From: Massospora cicadina
Lineage: Eukaryota; Entomophthoromycota; Entomophthoromycetes; Entomophthorales; Entomophthoraceae
DNA length: 64,000 bases
Direction of reading: 5' to 3'
NCBI GenBank assembly: GCA_022478985.1
Contig: JAKSZP010017485.1
Coordinates: 1-64,000 of the forward strand
In this document: piece by piece, positions 1 to 12,559 of the stretch
How the letters are laid out: each line of letters opens with the position of its first letter
Numbering within the stretch: position 1 is the stretch's first letter
Notes under the pieces: generated by a model
The model's input: only the letters and a program-made list of their open reading frames with translations
What the model was told of the DNA's origin: nothing
The model's database searches: none
Translations under genes and position numbers: made by a program

Positions 1-363
1 CCAATTGTTCAACCTATTTAATTGAATTTGAAGAACTGGGTGCCTAAACTACCAGTCTAACTAATCCAAGTAAAATTAAAACTATCAAAATGAAATATGC
101 CCCAATCCAAGAAGATCAAAAGTTAAAATTTTTTATGACTTATTAAATCTTCTGATATTTTTTTACCCCATATCTTTCCAATTATACCCAACAGTAATAT
201 GTCCGTTTTCCCAGGCCTAAACCAGTTTAGGCCTCTCTAAAATTCTCCCCTCTATCATACTAATAGACAACAGCCCCTCCTAGGATCTGTTGTCAGTTTC
301 TTTTCTTACCTAAACTTTTTCTAAGATAGACCCTTGCAACATCTTATTGTTTTCCATAAATGC
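1..363 (+). mobile_element. Chromovirus E, 5' LTR, first piece (start lies before the window)
   Basis: This stretch matches 43826-44204 in the same orientation, including a shared block reading cagtttaggcctctct and another reading ggatctgttgt. The second copy sits at the far end of the same element, so I read the pair as its two LTRs. The piece stops at 363, where element B1 is inserted, and resumes at 16002. The assignment as LTR is inference from the position of the two copies on either side of one pol region. Confidence 0.6.
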
Positions 364-1439
364 TGTTAGCTTTAGATGGTTGAATCAAAAATAAACCCTT
401 TAAGTAAAAACCAAGAATGCAAATAAATTACTCCCATTGATGGATCCCTAGAACCTTACCAATTTATCTGCATAATATGTTAGATTAGATTTATCTTACA
501 ACCGCCTTTAATGCACCTAAACATACCAATTATCATACTTTGTATAGTTATGTTATAAAAATTTTCTGGTCAATGATGGGATTTAATTGGTTGAAACAAG
601 TTTTTATGGCTTAAATTTGATTGCACATATGAGTTTGGCAATTATGACTAATTTATATTGGATTTTGCATATTGATTTAATAATTGGCATGATAGAACTT
701 GCACATGGACATCCTGATTAGAGAGTACCTAATGCTATTGAGAAGCTGACTGACGTCCCAATTAAGTGTGTGTCATTATTTAAATTCTATTTTATCCTTT
801 TACAATCTTTACTATACTTTGCAGCTGTATGACAAAACGTTATCAGGCTTATTTTAAGGCAAATAAACACCTCTGAGGTGCTAATATTAGGCCTAAAAAC
901 CTCTAGATTATAATAGTAGGAGTGCATTTGATTACTGATATGTTTTTAATTAAGTAAATAAGGGCTGATCTACTTGGGGAATCAATAATAACAACTTACA
1001 TAATCCTTAGAGGATTGTCACAGCTTTAATAAACTCATCTAATAGATGAGTATGGACAGGAGATGCCCTATAGGTTTAAAATACTGGCGCCTAGTCTACT
1101 AATAAAACATTATTTTTTTGATAAAACTATGCAAGTTTAGATCATATAATATCATCTTATATTATTAATTCTTCGTTTAGTTCTATTTTTATATAAAGAG
1201 TATAACAAGTGTTAATAGGAGCTTCCTTTTTGTTACATGAATCAGGTGAGTTTCCAATTATAAAAAATTACTCAGAAGAGTCCAGAAGAGTCAATTATTA
1301 ATGCTTATGCTTTGTGAGCTTCAGAACGGTTAGGAAACACCATAAGACAAATAGAAAAATCAAGGATAAATTAGTTAATACTCTTCTCAACTATCAAAGC
1401 GGAATTCAATCAATAGTTGAGTATTCCTCAAACTTAACA
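364..1439 (+). mobile_element. 5' LTR of B1 (family B)
   Basis: It begins TGTTAGCTTTAGATGG and ends ACTTAACA, giving inverted ends TGTTA/TAACA. The 3' LTR (14906-16001) and both LTRs of B2 align with it along their length. The end point was fixed by the TSD around B1 and agrees with the 5' LTR of B2. Confidence 0.82.
1034..1086 (+). promoter_or_regulatory. Palindrome plus TATA-like core promoter in LTR B
   Basis: A 17-bp perfect palindrome, ctcatctaatagatgag (1034-1050), precedes a TATA-like stretch (tttaaaatact, ~1076-1086). The same palindrome and spacing occur in the 3' LTR. Function as a core promoter is inferred from position only. Confidence 0.5.
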
Positions 1440-1462
1440 AGTGTTGATAACTTAAACCACAG
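1440..1462 (+). other. Candidate primer-binding site region of B1
   Basis: The sequence right after the 5' LTR is agtgttgataacttaaacca. The matching site in B2 (read on -, split by insertion of element A) is agtggtgatcacgtaaacca, which holds TGGTGATCACG two bases after the LTR. TGG is the usual start of a tRNA-primed site because tRNAs end in CCA. In B1 the site has decayed to TGTTGATAAC. I cannot name the tRNA. Confidence 0.4.
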
Positions 1463-3760
1463 TACTCAAATTAATATGAAAATTAAACCGGATATCAGGC
1501 AGAAGCTGCCAGAAGATTTGTTGATAATGATATGGAAACTAATTATTGAGAGATCACAGAGTACTTTAACACTGCTTGCTAGAACACTGAGGATATTACA
1601 TTGTACTCCTTAGACCTTATCATGATTTGAGGAGGGCATGTAGATTCAACAGACCAATTAAATTAACTTCAGACAATGTTAAAGAGATGATGGATACCCT
1701 CTTCCATGGCTACAGAACTGGTTAATATCAGATAAACCCATCTTTTAGTATATTTTACTATCTCAAGGATCATGACTTTAATATGTAGATGTATATGCAA
1801 TAATGAGAGGCAACTCTGGCCAGACGCTTTACCCGTACACAAGTAATTAATGAGTTTTTAATCAGTTTTATGCAACCATTCATCAAGCATACCCAGAGGA
1901 TTCTGGCTCAATAAATCTTGAGCTATGGAAATCTACAGAGTTTAAGAGAAGAATCAATCTTTCTAATCAAACCTACTGGATAAACTAAATTCCAATTTTA
2001 CTGAGATTAGAAAAGCCATTGTCACCAGTAGAGCATGTCAACAATTCTCATCAAAAACTGAATACTTTGGAAGAACATCTTAAAATTGAAGTTCTTGAAA
2101 TTTGCACCTGAAGTCCTCGCTCACAATGGCTTGCCCAATATGTGGGTACAAAACGTCAATAAGTGCTGCCATAAAATAAAAACTCACTCAGAATTTCTAT
2201 CTTCTCAGACAGAACGCCTGACTGAATATGCTACCTCTGCTCTCAGAAAGGATTTATCTAGAGCAATGCATGTTCACCTTGATAAATATGTCCAAACTGA
2301 GCTGGGTATTCTACAGAAGAACAATGAGGACCTTACTGCACTACCAGCTGGGCTAAACAATAAAGAAAATTGTTTAATCCATCTAAACTATCAAAAATTT
2401 GGACAATAGTGTCATCTATGCAAGCTAAGAAGTCCAGTTCGTCAAAGAGAAAAAGAACTCCAAACCCAACTATTTATGACAATTTCTCACATGGTTGATC
2501 TAACTGAAGATGTCAAAAACATATTGGCTTTTCAAGTTAAATTAAAAAGAATGTGAGAGCCTTAGAAAAGAAAATGATACCCTCAAGTAGAAAAGCTGCG
2601 ATTTTTCAACCTGTCCTTGAGGGGTAAAGTAGTGGAATCTCCAGATATTCAAAAAGAAAAAAAAATTAGGAAAATTGCTTAAGGTCAGAAAATAAGAGCG
2701 AAACTTGCAGTTCAGAATAATTTTATAAAGCTGAGTAATCAGGGACTGACATGGATGCTTAAACTGATAGTTCAGGCATTTGTTCCATGCCTAAAATTTT
2801 AGCTTCAGTTCTAACTCCAGATAACGCCCAACCAGAATTTGGCCCAATTTTAACGGAGTATTCTCCAAGTCCTTATAGCTCTAGATGAAGTGCAGCTCCA
2901 CTGACTGGATCTTAGTTTGATAAATTCAAACCCTTAAACTTGCAGAAATTTGGCAGAGATGGAATGTAAATTCATTCATAAAGTTTTTCAAAAAAGACAT
3001 ATGAGAAGCATCTAATCATGCGTAGTCAAAACCTCTTTGTATTTTCTTGGACTCATGAAATTTTGACCTTGTAATGCCCTATTTGGGTGACAATTGGTCC
3101 TATTTGGATGCAAAGATCTCATTGATAAAGCAATTTGGAGGTCCCAAAAAGTTGTTGGCCCAAAAACCAATCTGCTTATTATTTAATTTCAGAGAAATGA
3201 GTCCATTAATGACTTTTCTGATAGGTTCTATCATGAGGATTAAGTCCTACCCAGTTATATACTATGACTGAATTCAATGCGAAAATCGCCATTGAGCATA
3301 CAGTAATCCATACTGTGACTGGCAGCGTGTTATGATTCCAGCCTTTATTGTACTATGGTGTTTTTGAGCTCACAGATTACTTGAGAAAATGCACTAGTAG
3401 TTTTGATGACCTCAAATAACCTGAAGATCAACACTGTTCCAAATTTTGGGCCAAAAAAGACCAATTTTATTGATCAAGGAAATAACACTCGTACTGCAAA
3501 ATAAAAATTGTATTAATAGCCAGGGCTGATTACATGTCACAAATTTTGTCATAAGAAACATTTTTCCAGTCAATACTATAGATGGGAAGACAAGAAACTT
3601 GTGGTGATTGTGGCCTTGAAGGTTAATAATGAGGAAAAGCAGGAAAAGAGCAGTGGAGTAGAGGCGGAATACTCTACATCCACCAATGTTCTACCACATA
3701 TTCCACCTAACCCAGGCAAGCTTTTTTGGCCAAAGAGGTGGCTGAAGATAACCTACATTA
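1463..3760 (+). pseudogene. Decayed gag of element B1
   Basis: The region has many stops in every frame. The best-preserved part is 3074-3271, whose translation contains NWSYLDAKISLIKQFG, resembling the W...A...L...F pattern of Ty3 gag capsid. Near 3535-3576 is a zinc-knuckle-like CHKFCHKKHFSSQY with irregular spacing and the last Cys replaced. A basic, Ser/Lys-rich stretch lies around 2420-2460. The same protein is seen on the other strand in B2 (28.5-35.4 kb), which supports its being one gene. Confidence 0.6.
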
Positions 3761-4068
3761 CTTGTGTCTGATTATGTCTATATGGTTGCTACCCAAGCTA
3801 AGGTAAAAGAGCTAAGCAGTCAGAAGCCAGTGAGGAAGCTCCGGACAAAATATCAAAACCTATTTCAAACAGATCGTCATTCAAGGGTTAAACTGTCATC
3901 TAGAATGTTCCTCAAACTGCCATCTAAAAGATGTACAAGTGGATATCCCAATAAACGCTTTGGAATAAAATTTTTACAGAAATCTGCTCAAGTTTGAAGT
4001 CCCACTTAGAACTGAACAAGAAGCACAATATTCACCCAATATACAATTCTAAAAGCTATTCTTAATGG

Positions 4069-4330
4069 TCATATGTGGATATATCACTAGATAAGGTTTG
4101 GGTAAGGGCTATTGTTGATAGTGGAGCTCCTAACATTGTCAGCACTAAACAAGTCAAGAAGCTGAAGATTGTGACCAATGTTGTCCACTGCCAAGAGTAT
4201 GACATGGCAGGAGCGCACACCACAAAGATGCTTGGGACATACAGCACAATATCATTTTGTTTCAGATCTAACGTAGTTTTTGCACCAGCCATAGCATTGC
4301 TGAATACAAGCAACAACACCTAGTTGGTAC
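4069..4330 (+). pseudogene. Aspartic protease of element B1
   Basis: The frame ending at 4320 contains AIVDSGAPNIVSTKQVKKL, with the DSGA signature of retroviral-type aspartic proteases followed by the hydrophobic strand. It lies between the gag remnant and the RT, as in Ty3/gypsy pol. B2 has the same segment on the other strand (28225-28512), where DSGA has become NSGA. The reading frame is open for about 80 residues but is not joined to a longer pol ORF. Confidence 0.75.
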
Positions 4331-5859
4331 TAATTTATTGAAAAGATTTGTGTTTTTATAAATCACAAAGAGGGATCCTCATCATCTTGTGCAAAGTATC
4401 TCATTATACTACAACAAAAGCGGGAAGGCTGAAAGAAGAAACCTAATTTATTTTTCAATATGGCCTACAAGGATGGTATAGTTTTAAATGAGTGTCATAC
4501 ATTTTTAAGTCTGATGTATTGGAAAGAGTGGCTCAGATGTAAATGATGAAAAGATCTGCCGAAAGACCCTGGTCAATTCTTGGTGGAACCCCTCTAATAG
4601 GGATAACATTTATATTAGTACTTCTAGGAAATATCACAAGTTTGTGTAGTTAAATTGCACTGATTATGCAGCAAATTCAGGGGTGTCCATTTGGGGCTCC
4701 TCCCCAGGCCACTTCTAATTTTGTACAACCTATACTGCAGAGACCGGCCCCTTTTATAGGATCAGAAGGGGTCCAGCAAGGTGCAAAAAATTTTCCGCCC
4801 ACTGATTGGGTAAAATATAAAAGCCTTACTGCACAGATTTATCCTACCTTCCCTCCATTGGCCATCCCTTCAAAGTGAAGTGAGGCTCCCAAGCTCCAAT
4901 AGGTCAAATCCCAATATTTTCTAATTTGGATGCGCCCAGCTTATCATGAACTTCTCATCCAACTCACTTTGAGCCTCAAGATAATATAAATACTAAGCAT
5001 CCCAATATCAAGAGTGCTTGCTTTTGTCCCCCCTCACTGCATATAATAGAAAACACATAAAAATCCAACTCTTTAGTTTATTAAGTTTTTATTTTTAATA
5101 TATCTGGTAAACAAAAAACCATGAAGCAATTATTTTGGTATTAGAAGTACTACTTTTTTGCAATAATACTGTTGTAATTTAGGTGAAAATGCACCGGCGA
5201 GCACCAAAATAAACCTAAAATCTAACAGAGACACCAAATATCGCTCAAAAAATTAAATTTTTACCAATGCATATTTGCTATTCAAAATAAATCCCATTAT
5301 GCTCAAATCAGCAAACTTACTTTGCCTCCTGGCACTCAACTAGTTGTCCCTACCAGACTGACTATTAAAATTCCTGAAGGTCAAATGGGGAAATATTTCA
5401 GCTGTGGTCTCTATCTTAATTAGAACTAATAGTGCATCTTGTATAGTCGTTCCTAGACATGAATTGATTCACATAGTATGTGCAAACTTGCAGGATCAGC
5501 CCGTTGCTATTAAGAGGTATCAGGTTATTGCCTTCTAATATTAATTCCCAAACACAGAGATACAGAATTTTCATAAATTTGGGACCCTAGAAGAAATAGG
5601 ACTTTCTGACAAATAGGCAATTGGCATCAATAATATCTTTCTAATGGCTGAACTGGGGAACCTGAATGACCTGGAAAAGGCTTAAGTTCTAATTTAATTC
5701 TGGAATACTAGGAAATACCTACAAAGGATGATTTTGACTTAGGTTGTACTAGGAACGTTTTACATACCATTGAAACCAGTGATCATGACCCCATCCAATT
5801 ACGCCAGATTAGACTCTTGAAAATAAGAAGAAGTTTTTTCATGAAAGAAATGAATATCT

Positions 5860-6471
5860 TCTGGATTGCGGCATGTTGGCCTCATTAAAGCCCTTGGGCC
5901 ACCCCAATTTGAACAAAAAAAAGAAGGATGGGAGCAATCAAGTTGTCATTGCTTATCAGAAGCTGAATAAAATCACCTAGAAGAATTCATATCCCCTTCC
6001 ATGAATTGATGACGCCTTGGATTGACTAAGAAGCGCTAAGTTATTCTTCTCTATGGACCTAATAAGCGGATACTGGCATATTGATAATCCCAAAGAGGAG
6101 CGCAAAAAATGCGCAATAATAACTCAAGAAGGCCTTTCCAGCCAACAAGGATGCCAAAAGGGCTATCATACACCCAGACTACGTTCCAAAGAGGGAGGAA
6201 ACAATCCTGGGAGATTTAAAGTTGTCCTGTGTGTTGGTATACCTGGATGACATAAACGTTTTTCGCCGCATCTTTAATGATCACCTGTAACAGTAGAAAA
6301 GTCTTCAAGAAATTAGAGGCTGCCAAATTTGAAGGTCAAACCCAGAAAGAGTCAATTATCTACATATTAACTGAGTTACCTTGGGTTTGTTATAAACAAG
6401 GATGTACATTGACCTCAGCCATCCAAACTAGACGCAATATCAAAGATGAAACGGCCAGAATCAAAGTGTGA
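5860..6471 (+). pseudogene. Reverse transcriptase of element B1 (frameshifted)
   Basis: Pieces in different frames line up with the Ty3 RT core. MDLISGYWHI (6053 onward) matches the DL.SGYWQI block and carries the first catalytic Asp. MPKGLSYTQTTFQR follows the MPFGLTNAPATFQR block. VYLDDI (near 6235-6255) holds the catalytic YLDD intact. Frames change at least twice, so no enzyme can be made from this copy. B2 has lost this region altogether. Confidence 0.75.
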
Positions 6472-6529
6472 TATGCAAGTTTTCTTGTATATTATTAGTT
6501 ATTATCATTAATTTAAGCCTATTATGCAG

Positions 6530-7030
6530 AAATTGAAGCCATTAATTCATCTGTTCAAGAATAAGGTCGCATTCAACTAGATTTGGACTATCAAAGGGCA
6601 TTTCATCAGCTTTAATTGGCCATTATAACAGCTCAAGTTCTGCAATACCCTGAATTTGATTGTGACTTTATTGTTCAAATTGATGATTAACTCATGGCAG
6701 TCAGGGTCATATTGTCCCAGATGGGAGAGGATGGCAATAAACATCCTATCGCTTTTGCTAGTCAGACACTAAATTTCTACAAAAAGGAATTCCACAATGA
6801 TGGTGAGGTAATGCTTGGCGGTCAAATACACATATAGAAAATTTTGGTTCTATCCACACAGCATTCACTTTACTGTTGTAACAGACCATTAGTCCCTACA
6901 ATGGTTGAACAACCTGAAAGAACATGAGGGCCAATTAACGCAGAGGGCATTAAAGATCAAGCATATAACTACACAATTAAGCATTGTGCAGGGGTGAATC
7001 ATAAAAAGTGCTGACTATTCCCAGTTAACT
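6530..7030 (+). pseudogene. RNase H and connection region of element B1
   Basis: Translations contain HPIAFASQTLNFYKKEFH, typical of the RNase H region of gypsy pol (PIAYASRTL...E.NY). Near 6970-7020 is YTIKHCAGVNHK, matching the tether motif Y.I.H..G..N..AD. Stops interrupt the frame. Downstream, 7230-7510 is a linker with one long readable piece, after which the LINE insertion begins. Confidence 0.7.
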
Positions 7031-7837
7031 ATTATCATCACTTTCAGTTTGGTTGCCAACAAGTTGCTTAAAAATAATTAGTGGGAATTTCAAGATAAAC
7101 CAAATATGTTGAAAAATTTCTTTCAGATCACAACAGGACATAATGATCATAAACGGAAAAATGTACAAAGTGATCAAGGGAAAGAAGCTTATTTTTCTAA
7201 GACTTTTGTCATGAATGGATATAATAATGGCTGCTAAATCCAAAAAAACAGTTTCAGATCAGTTTCTGGCTCAATAGTCAGACAACCAGCTTTAGTCGAA
7301 GGTTCATGGGCCTTATGCTACTAGCCCCATCCAATCAGCTCCTGTTTCTGGCTTGATTATTCCCATCTTAAACCCCTTTGAATCTCTCATATGGGTGAAT
7401 GATGAAGTAGTGGCTTATTCTAAGAATCCTGATTTTAATTGACCTGAATTCTTTGTTGACCCACCCAATTCAACTCTTCATCACTGATTTTGCCCTCATA
7501 AGGAATTACTTTTTTTAGTACTAGATGGTCCCAACCCAAGGGGGGATTCATCGATGTTTATTGAATTACGCCTGGGCTCCTAAGAGCCTGAAGCGAGGGA
7601 AGGGGAGGGAGGAGCTTTTGAGAAAGGGAGGGGGTTTGCGCGCCAGAGCCGTGCTGCAGTGACAACTGAGCGGGGGAGGGTTGGCGACATAGTGCAGACC
7701 TTCAGGGCCATCTCAAAGTGTACCTGAAAGTGGGTGATCATGTGTGGAAGGGTCCACACCTGCTGGTCAAAGGCAGCACGAAGGAAGGAGTTATGGATGG
7801 TCCAGATGGCTGTGGCATAGGCGAGGACACAGAGGGG

Positions 7838-10800
7838 TCAGTGGCAACCAGGCAATGTCTGCTCAAACATGAGGTCTTGCACAGGGTGTCCAGACCAGGG
7901 CTGAGCATGGAGGAGCGCGCGGGCCTTTGGCCAAAATGTGGCGACACCTGGACAGGTGAAAAAACGATGGAGGTGGGAGTCAATAGGCTCCACACAGCGG
8001 GGGCAGCTTTGGTGCTGGAAGGTAGGGCCAGTCTGGTCCCCTGTCCTGTATGAACAGTGGAGCACCCTCCATAAGGTGTTGGACACCTTTGCTGACAGGA
8101 TGGGGTGATAGACGTCCTTCCACAATTCCTTAAGGTCAAATCTCACGGAGGGAGGGAGGAGCTCAAGGAGTCTTGGGCGGATGGGAGGACGATCTTGGGG
8201 GTTGAGGTGAGTTGTGACAACTTGTCCATTGTGCACAATTGCATGGCGACGGGGGCTGAGGCCAGGGCCTTCCCTTCTGTATGGGAAGGCATGGTGGATC
8301 CGCGCGCCTACTCTTTTCAGGGCAAGGAGAGCCTGGTTCCAGTAGGGGGATGAGGATGGTTTTAGGCGATGGCCTGGGTGGTTTGTGAGCCACTCCCCTA
8401 ATGAGGTCAGAGATGCTTTAGGAAGACCCAGAGCTGCTGACACTGACTGGCGGAGGGCGGGCGCCCATTGGGGCATGGGGGTCGCGTCCCAGCAGACAAT
8501 CGGCCATAAGAACTTCAGGAAGATTATGGTGGCGTGGGATCACGTGTCCAGAAGCTCTAGGCCCCCTTCATTGCAGGGTCGGGCAATAGTTGAGAGGGCC
8601 ATTGGTGGATGGTTTGAGCCCCAGATCCAACAGCGGAGGAGTACATTGAGCCGCGTATAAAAGGCATCTGTGAACGGGCAGACGTGCGCTAGGAACCAGA
8701 CTTTGGAGAGGAGGAACACATTGGCTATCAGAGCTCGACCCTGGGGGGTGATTTGCCGCTGGTTCCAGCTGGCAATCCTGGAGTTAACTGCTGCAAGGAG
8801 CAAGTCCTCATTGTCTTTTAGCGCAACTCCTTGTTGGTTGGTGAGAACGCCCAGGTGACGGAAGGTACCGCGCTCAGGTTCAATACCAAATGGTGGGGGG
8901 AAGGTGGGGGAGCCGACCTGTACAACTGTTGTCTTGGAGGTGTTGACCATGGCGTTGGACGCCTTGGTGTACCTCTCAATGGTCACAGCAGCGAGGGCAA
9001 CATCCTCAGGGCAGCCAAATGCAATGGCGGTGACATCTGCATATGCCATGGTGCGGGTGGGGGCTTTACCTGGGACCAGAATCCCTGTTAGCTTGTCTTG
9101 TAAGGAGGACAAGAGGGGGTCGAGGGTGATGTTAAAAAGGATAGGGCTCAGGGGGTCCCCTTGCCAGAGACCTTGTCCAACTGGTACTGCCACTGTAAAA
9201 CCCATTGGCGCCAGGACTCTGGTGTGGAGCTGGTCATAGAGCGCTGATATCCAGCGCCTAGCTGCGAGGGGAGATGGAAGCGGGCCAGGGAATCATCAAT
9301 ATACTTCCAGGCCACTCGATCATATGTTTTCTCCATATCCAGGAGAGCCACAAAGCCATTCACCTTACGAGAGTTAGCAGTCAAAGTCACGTGAAGGTCA
9401 TTATAGTTGTCCCATAACGACCTCCCCGGAATAAAACCGTGCTGGGATGGGGAGAGGCGAGGTGACACCCATTTGGTGATGCGGTTAACCAGAAGCTTCG
9501 TGAAGAGCTTGTGGTCTGTGATGATCATGCTATGGGGCGCCAGTTTTCCAGGCTCTCACGGTCTGACTTCTTGTGAATGAGGGTCGTGATTGAGCCTCTG
9601 GAGTCGGGGAGGACCTCACCATTCACTAAGAGTGCAGCGAAGAGGTCGCGGAGAGTTCTGGCTATCACCGCAGGTTCCAGAAGGTACACCTCAAAGGGTA
9701 TTCCGTCTGGGCCTGGGGCTTTAAGCCGTGGGGAGTTCAGAAGGGTTTCCATCACCTCCTGGATGGAAATAGGCGCCAGTAGAGCCTCATCAGCCCGTGG
9801 GTCAATGGGCGGCTCTGGAGCCCGCCACAGGAAGTCTTGGATGTCCGATGGGTCCACCTGGGTGGCATGGAAGAGGCTGGAGTAAAAACGGTGTAGTTTC
9901 TGCGTGATTTCCTCCTTATCTGAAGTGGTTGTAGTGCCAATCTTCAGTGCAGTAATATCCTGCGCTGTTGACCGGGCTTTCTGTTTCTGAAAGAAGAAGC
10001 GGGTGGGGCGTTCCCATTGAGCATAGTAACGAGATGTTGTAAAGTTTGCTGCCCGTTCTTCCTGTAGTGTGAGCTCCAAGCGGAGTGCTTCCTGCGCCGC
10101 TTCCCAGTCTTCCAACCATCTGGGAGAGGGAGAAGGCTGGCAGTTTCTCTCTAGATGTTTGATTCTGGCTTCCGCCCTTTTGACTCTGGCGCGAGCTGCA
10201 GTCATCTGGGCTTTGGCACAGTTGTAAGCAACGCGGGTGATGCCCTCCTTGGTCACTGCCCATCTAGCCTTGTGGTCAAGCAGGTGGGGTGGGGGGAGGT
10301 GAGAGTCTCCCGGATGGTCATAGACAGCTTCTCCTTAGTGAAGGGGTTGTTGAGAAGAGCTGGGGCAGCCCTAGGCCAGAGCCTACGCGACGGTCTAAGT
10401 GTGGTGGTGAGGACAACGGTGAGTGACCTGTGATCACTCAGATGGTTGTCACGAAAGATGGGAGAGGAGACGCGGTAAATTAGCAGGGGCCAATCAGTGC
10501 CATATCTATGCGTGACGCTGACTGGAAAGCTCCTCCATCATACTGGATCCTAGTCATGCAACCTAGGCCAGACGCGGAGGGTGGAAGCGCATCTATAAAG
10601 CCACTCAGGCGAAGGAAATCCTGGAGGCGACTTGATCCAGGGTGTTCCTTCGCTGTAGGGGGTAAGAGTCACGGACGCGACTTATGGTTGTGTTGAAATC
10701 TCCTAAGAGGACTGTATTCCGTGGGAGATTGAGTTGGACGAGCTCTTCCAAGAGCCAATTTTGCTCCTGACCTGCATTAGGCAGGTAGATGCTTGCAGCG

Positions 10801-11108
10801 AAGAAGGAGAAGTCAGGAGTGGTGAGTTTGGCCAGTATGAGGCGGCCACCTAGATATTGTGAAAAAGAATGGATTTTAATCCGGGGATTCAAAACTATAA
10901 GGGCGGCATGGTTTGTCCAGAAGGTTTTGCCTCCAAACTGTTCATTCCATGCAGATTGTTCGTCGGGGAGGATATGGGGCTCCTGGACAGCAGTGATGTC
11001 AATTTGTGCTGACCTGAAGTTTTGGAGGAGGCGGGCTCTCCGCTTAAAGTCCCGCAACCCATTTGCGTTGATGGATTTCAGGGCCAGGGTGCTGCCATGG
11101 GGACTCAT
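7838..11108 (-). pseudogene. LINE1 ORF2: APE endonuclease, RT and C-terminal zinc motif
   Basis: ORF pieces at 10605-11108, 9525-10256, 9148-9528, 8540-9205 and 7838-8476 form one interrupted protein. The endonuclease starts SINANGLRD, with catalytic Glu in VQEPHI, then GDFNTTI, and SDHRSL near 10420. RT blocks include GSITTLIHKKSDRESLENWRPI, FVALLDMEKTYDRV with catalytic Asp, and QGDPLSPILFN. The YADD box reads AYADV, so one catalytic Asp is lost. The C-terminus has CPRCVEPIDSHLHRFFTC, a CCHC-type motif common in LINE ORF2. A few frameshifts break it. It would nick DNA and copy its RNA at the target. Confidence 0.9.
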
Positions 11109-11145
11109 AGCTGTTCCACTCCATGTCCTGGGGGGTTGCCAGCGC

Positions 11146-11789
11146 TTAAACCTGCTGCTGTGAGGCTGCTAGTTTTGAGTCCTTTAGCTTGACTATTAGC
11201 TGCAATCCGTGAAGAGCGTCGAGGGTTCTGAGGGGAAGGAGAGGGTGGGGGGCGGAGGACCCAGTAAGCCAGCCTAGGATGCTGCCCCCACTCCGTTGCA
11301 GGGGAAGGACCTGAGAATGCTCAATGGTGACCTCCGCGGTGTCCCCATTTGATGAGTCTGAGTCCATATTCACTTCCTCCAACACTGCAAAGGATCCGCG
11401 CGAAATGGACTGTGGGGTTGGGGTAGGACTCTTTGAGGTGGCACTTCTACCGCAGGCCGCGGGTTGCCAGTCCATGCTGGTGGGCATAGCTCCATTGGGA
11501 GCTGAGGGTTGATGCGATAAATCGCTCGTGGAGGTTGGTGGGGGTGCCGCGGAGCCCTGAGTGGGGGTGGCTGACGAGGGGCACCCTGTGGGAGATGCCT
11601 TGCGCTTGGTGAGAGAGGGAGTTGACTCTGGGAGATTGGAGGGGGTGCCCACTGGAAAGGGGGCATGAGCGCGAAGGTATCCCATACCAATAGTGGGTTA
11701 GCTGTTTCAACTGCTAAGCGTAAGGCCTCAGGGGACATGTCTTGAACGGGAACCCATTGTGTGGGTTGTGGAATTGCTGCTGCAGCCAC
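11146..11789 (-). pseudogene. LINE1 ORF1 remnant (Pro/Ser-rich)
   Basis: Two overlapping frames (11146-11685 and 11370-11789) cover this part just upstream of ORF2 on the same strand. The product is rich in Pro, Ser and Gln with no recognised fold. It sits where LINE ORF1 (an RNA-binding, gag-like protein) should be, but the CCHC knuckle seen in LINE2, LINE3 and LINE4 is absent. Either the 5' part was lost at insertion or this is a different ORF1 type. Confidence 0.55.
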
Positions 11790-12466
11790 GTGGGATCGTT
11801 TTTGGCCTGGTTTAGCCCCTGGGTGGTGGCTAAGAGGGCTTGTTTTCGATCTGTGCAGCCACTATATAAGTGTCCCCCTCATAAGGAATTACTACTTACA
11901 CAATCCTAAATAAAATGAGACTTAAGGCGGCCGCTGCCCTGCTAACGTTCTTACCGCCAAGACCTCTATATGGCTATGGAGCTGCTTGTAAATTTAATTC
12001 CTTTCCCAAACTTCCCGCCCAATTTCCCTGATGATGTCCAGGCGCCAATTGAGTAGATTGCCTTTGGGGCAGGATGTGCATGCATGGATGCAGCGAAACT
12101 GTTGATGTTTAACCTGAATTACCCCAAACCCATCAACAAATTAAAAGTTTTTCATATGTGCCATAATTAAAAGAGCATGCCAAATTCCAACTTGACCAGT
12201 ATCTTGAAGCTATTCATACTTCTGGCATTATCAATGAGGAGAACCCTCATCTCAAAAACCTTCAACCCCATGCCCCTGACGCCCCAACTCCAATTCTGCC
12301 CACCATGTCACGTGTCCTTTGATATACACTGGATAGATATTCCCTCATACCCTCTACCCCATATGATATGATGTCTTAGGCTATTAGCCAAAAGACACAT
12401 GTTAGGATTTTTTACTTCTTCTAATCCCTATGTTTGACCTTTTTGCAAACGAAGATTCATGAAGGG

Positions 12467-12503
12467 CCCCCCTTTTTGGGTTGGGCGCCACTAGTGCTAA
12501 AAA
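12467..12503 (+). mobile_element. Short LINE alpha 3' tail, 37 bp
   Basis: The segment ggttgggcgccactagtgct followed by five A is the 3' end of LINE alpha in + orientation. It matches the complement of the ends at 7511 and 18935. The flanks gaagattcatgaagg and gaatatagtaatgg are only loosely alike, so a TSD is doubtful here. Confidence 0.5.
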
Positions 12504-12559
12504 GAATATAGTAATGGCTGTTAATAAGGCCATAGGTCACGGTGAATACTAAAAAATGA

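Larger units (their letters stand above)
7511..11875 (-). mobile_element. LINE1: non-LTR retrotransposon with APE and RT (family alpha)
   Basis: An 18-bp TSD, ccctcataaggaattact, flanks it perfectly (7493-7510 and 11876-11893). Read on -, the order is an ORF1 remnant, APE endonuclease, RT, a C-terminal Cys/His motif, then a 3' tail ending CTAGTACTAAAAAA. It is visibly GC-rich beside its AT-rich host element and keeps long frames, so it is one of the youngest insertions. No zinc knuckle is seen in its ORF1 part, so the 5' end may be truncated. Confidence 0.9.

Noticed and set aside
8105..11512. Several + strand open frames over LINE1, such as 9577-9885 and 10789-11163
   Set aside because: They are shadows of the GC-rich ORF2 and ORF1 on the other strand.
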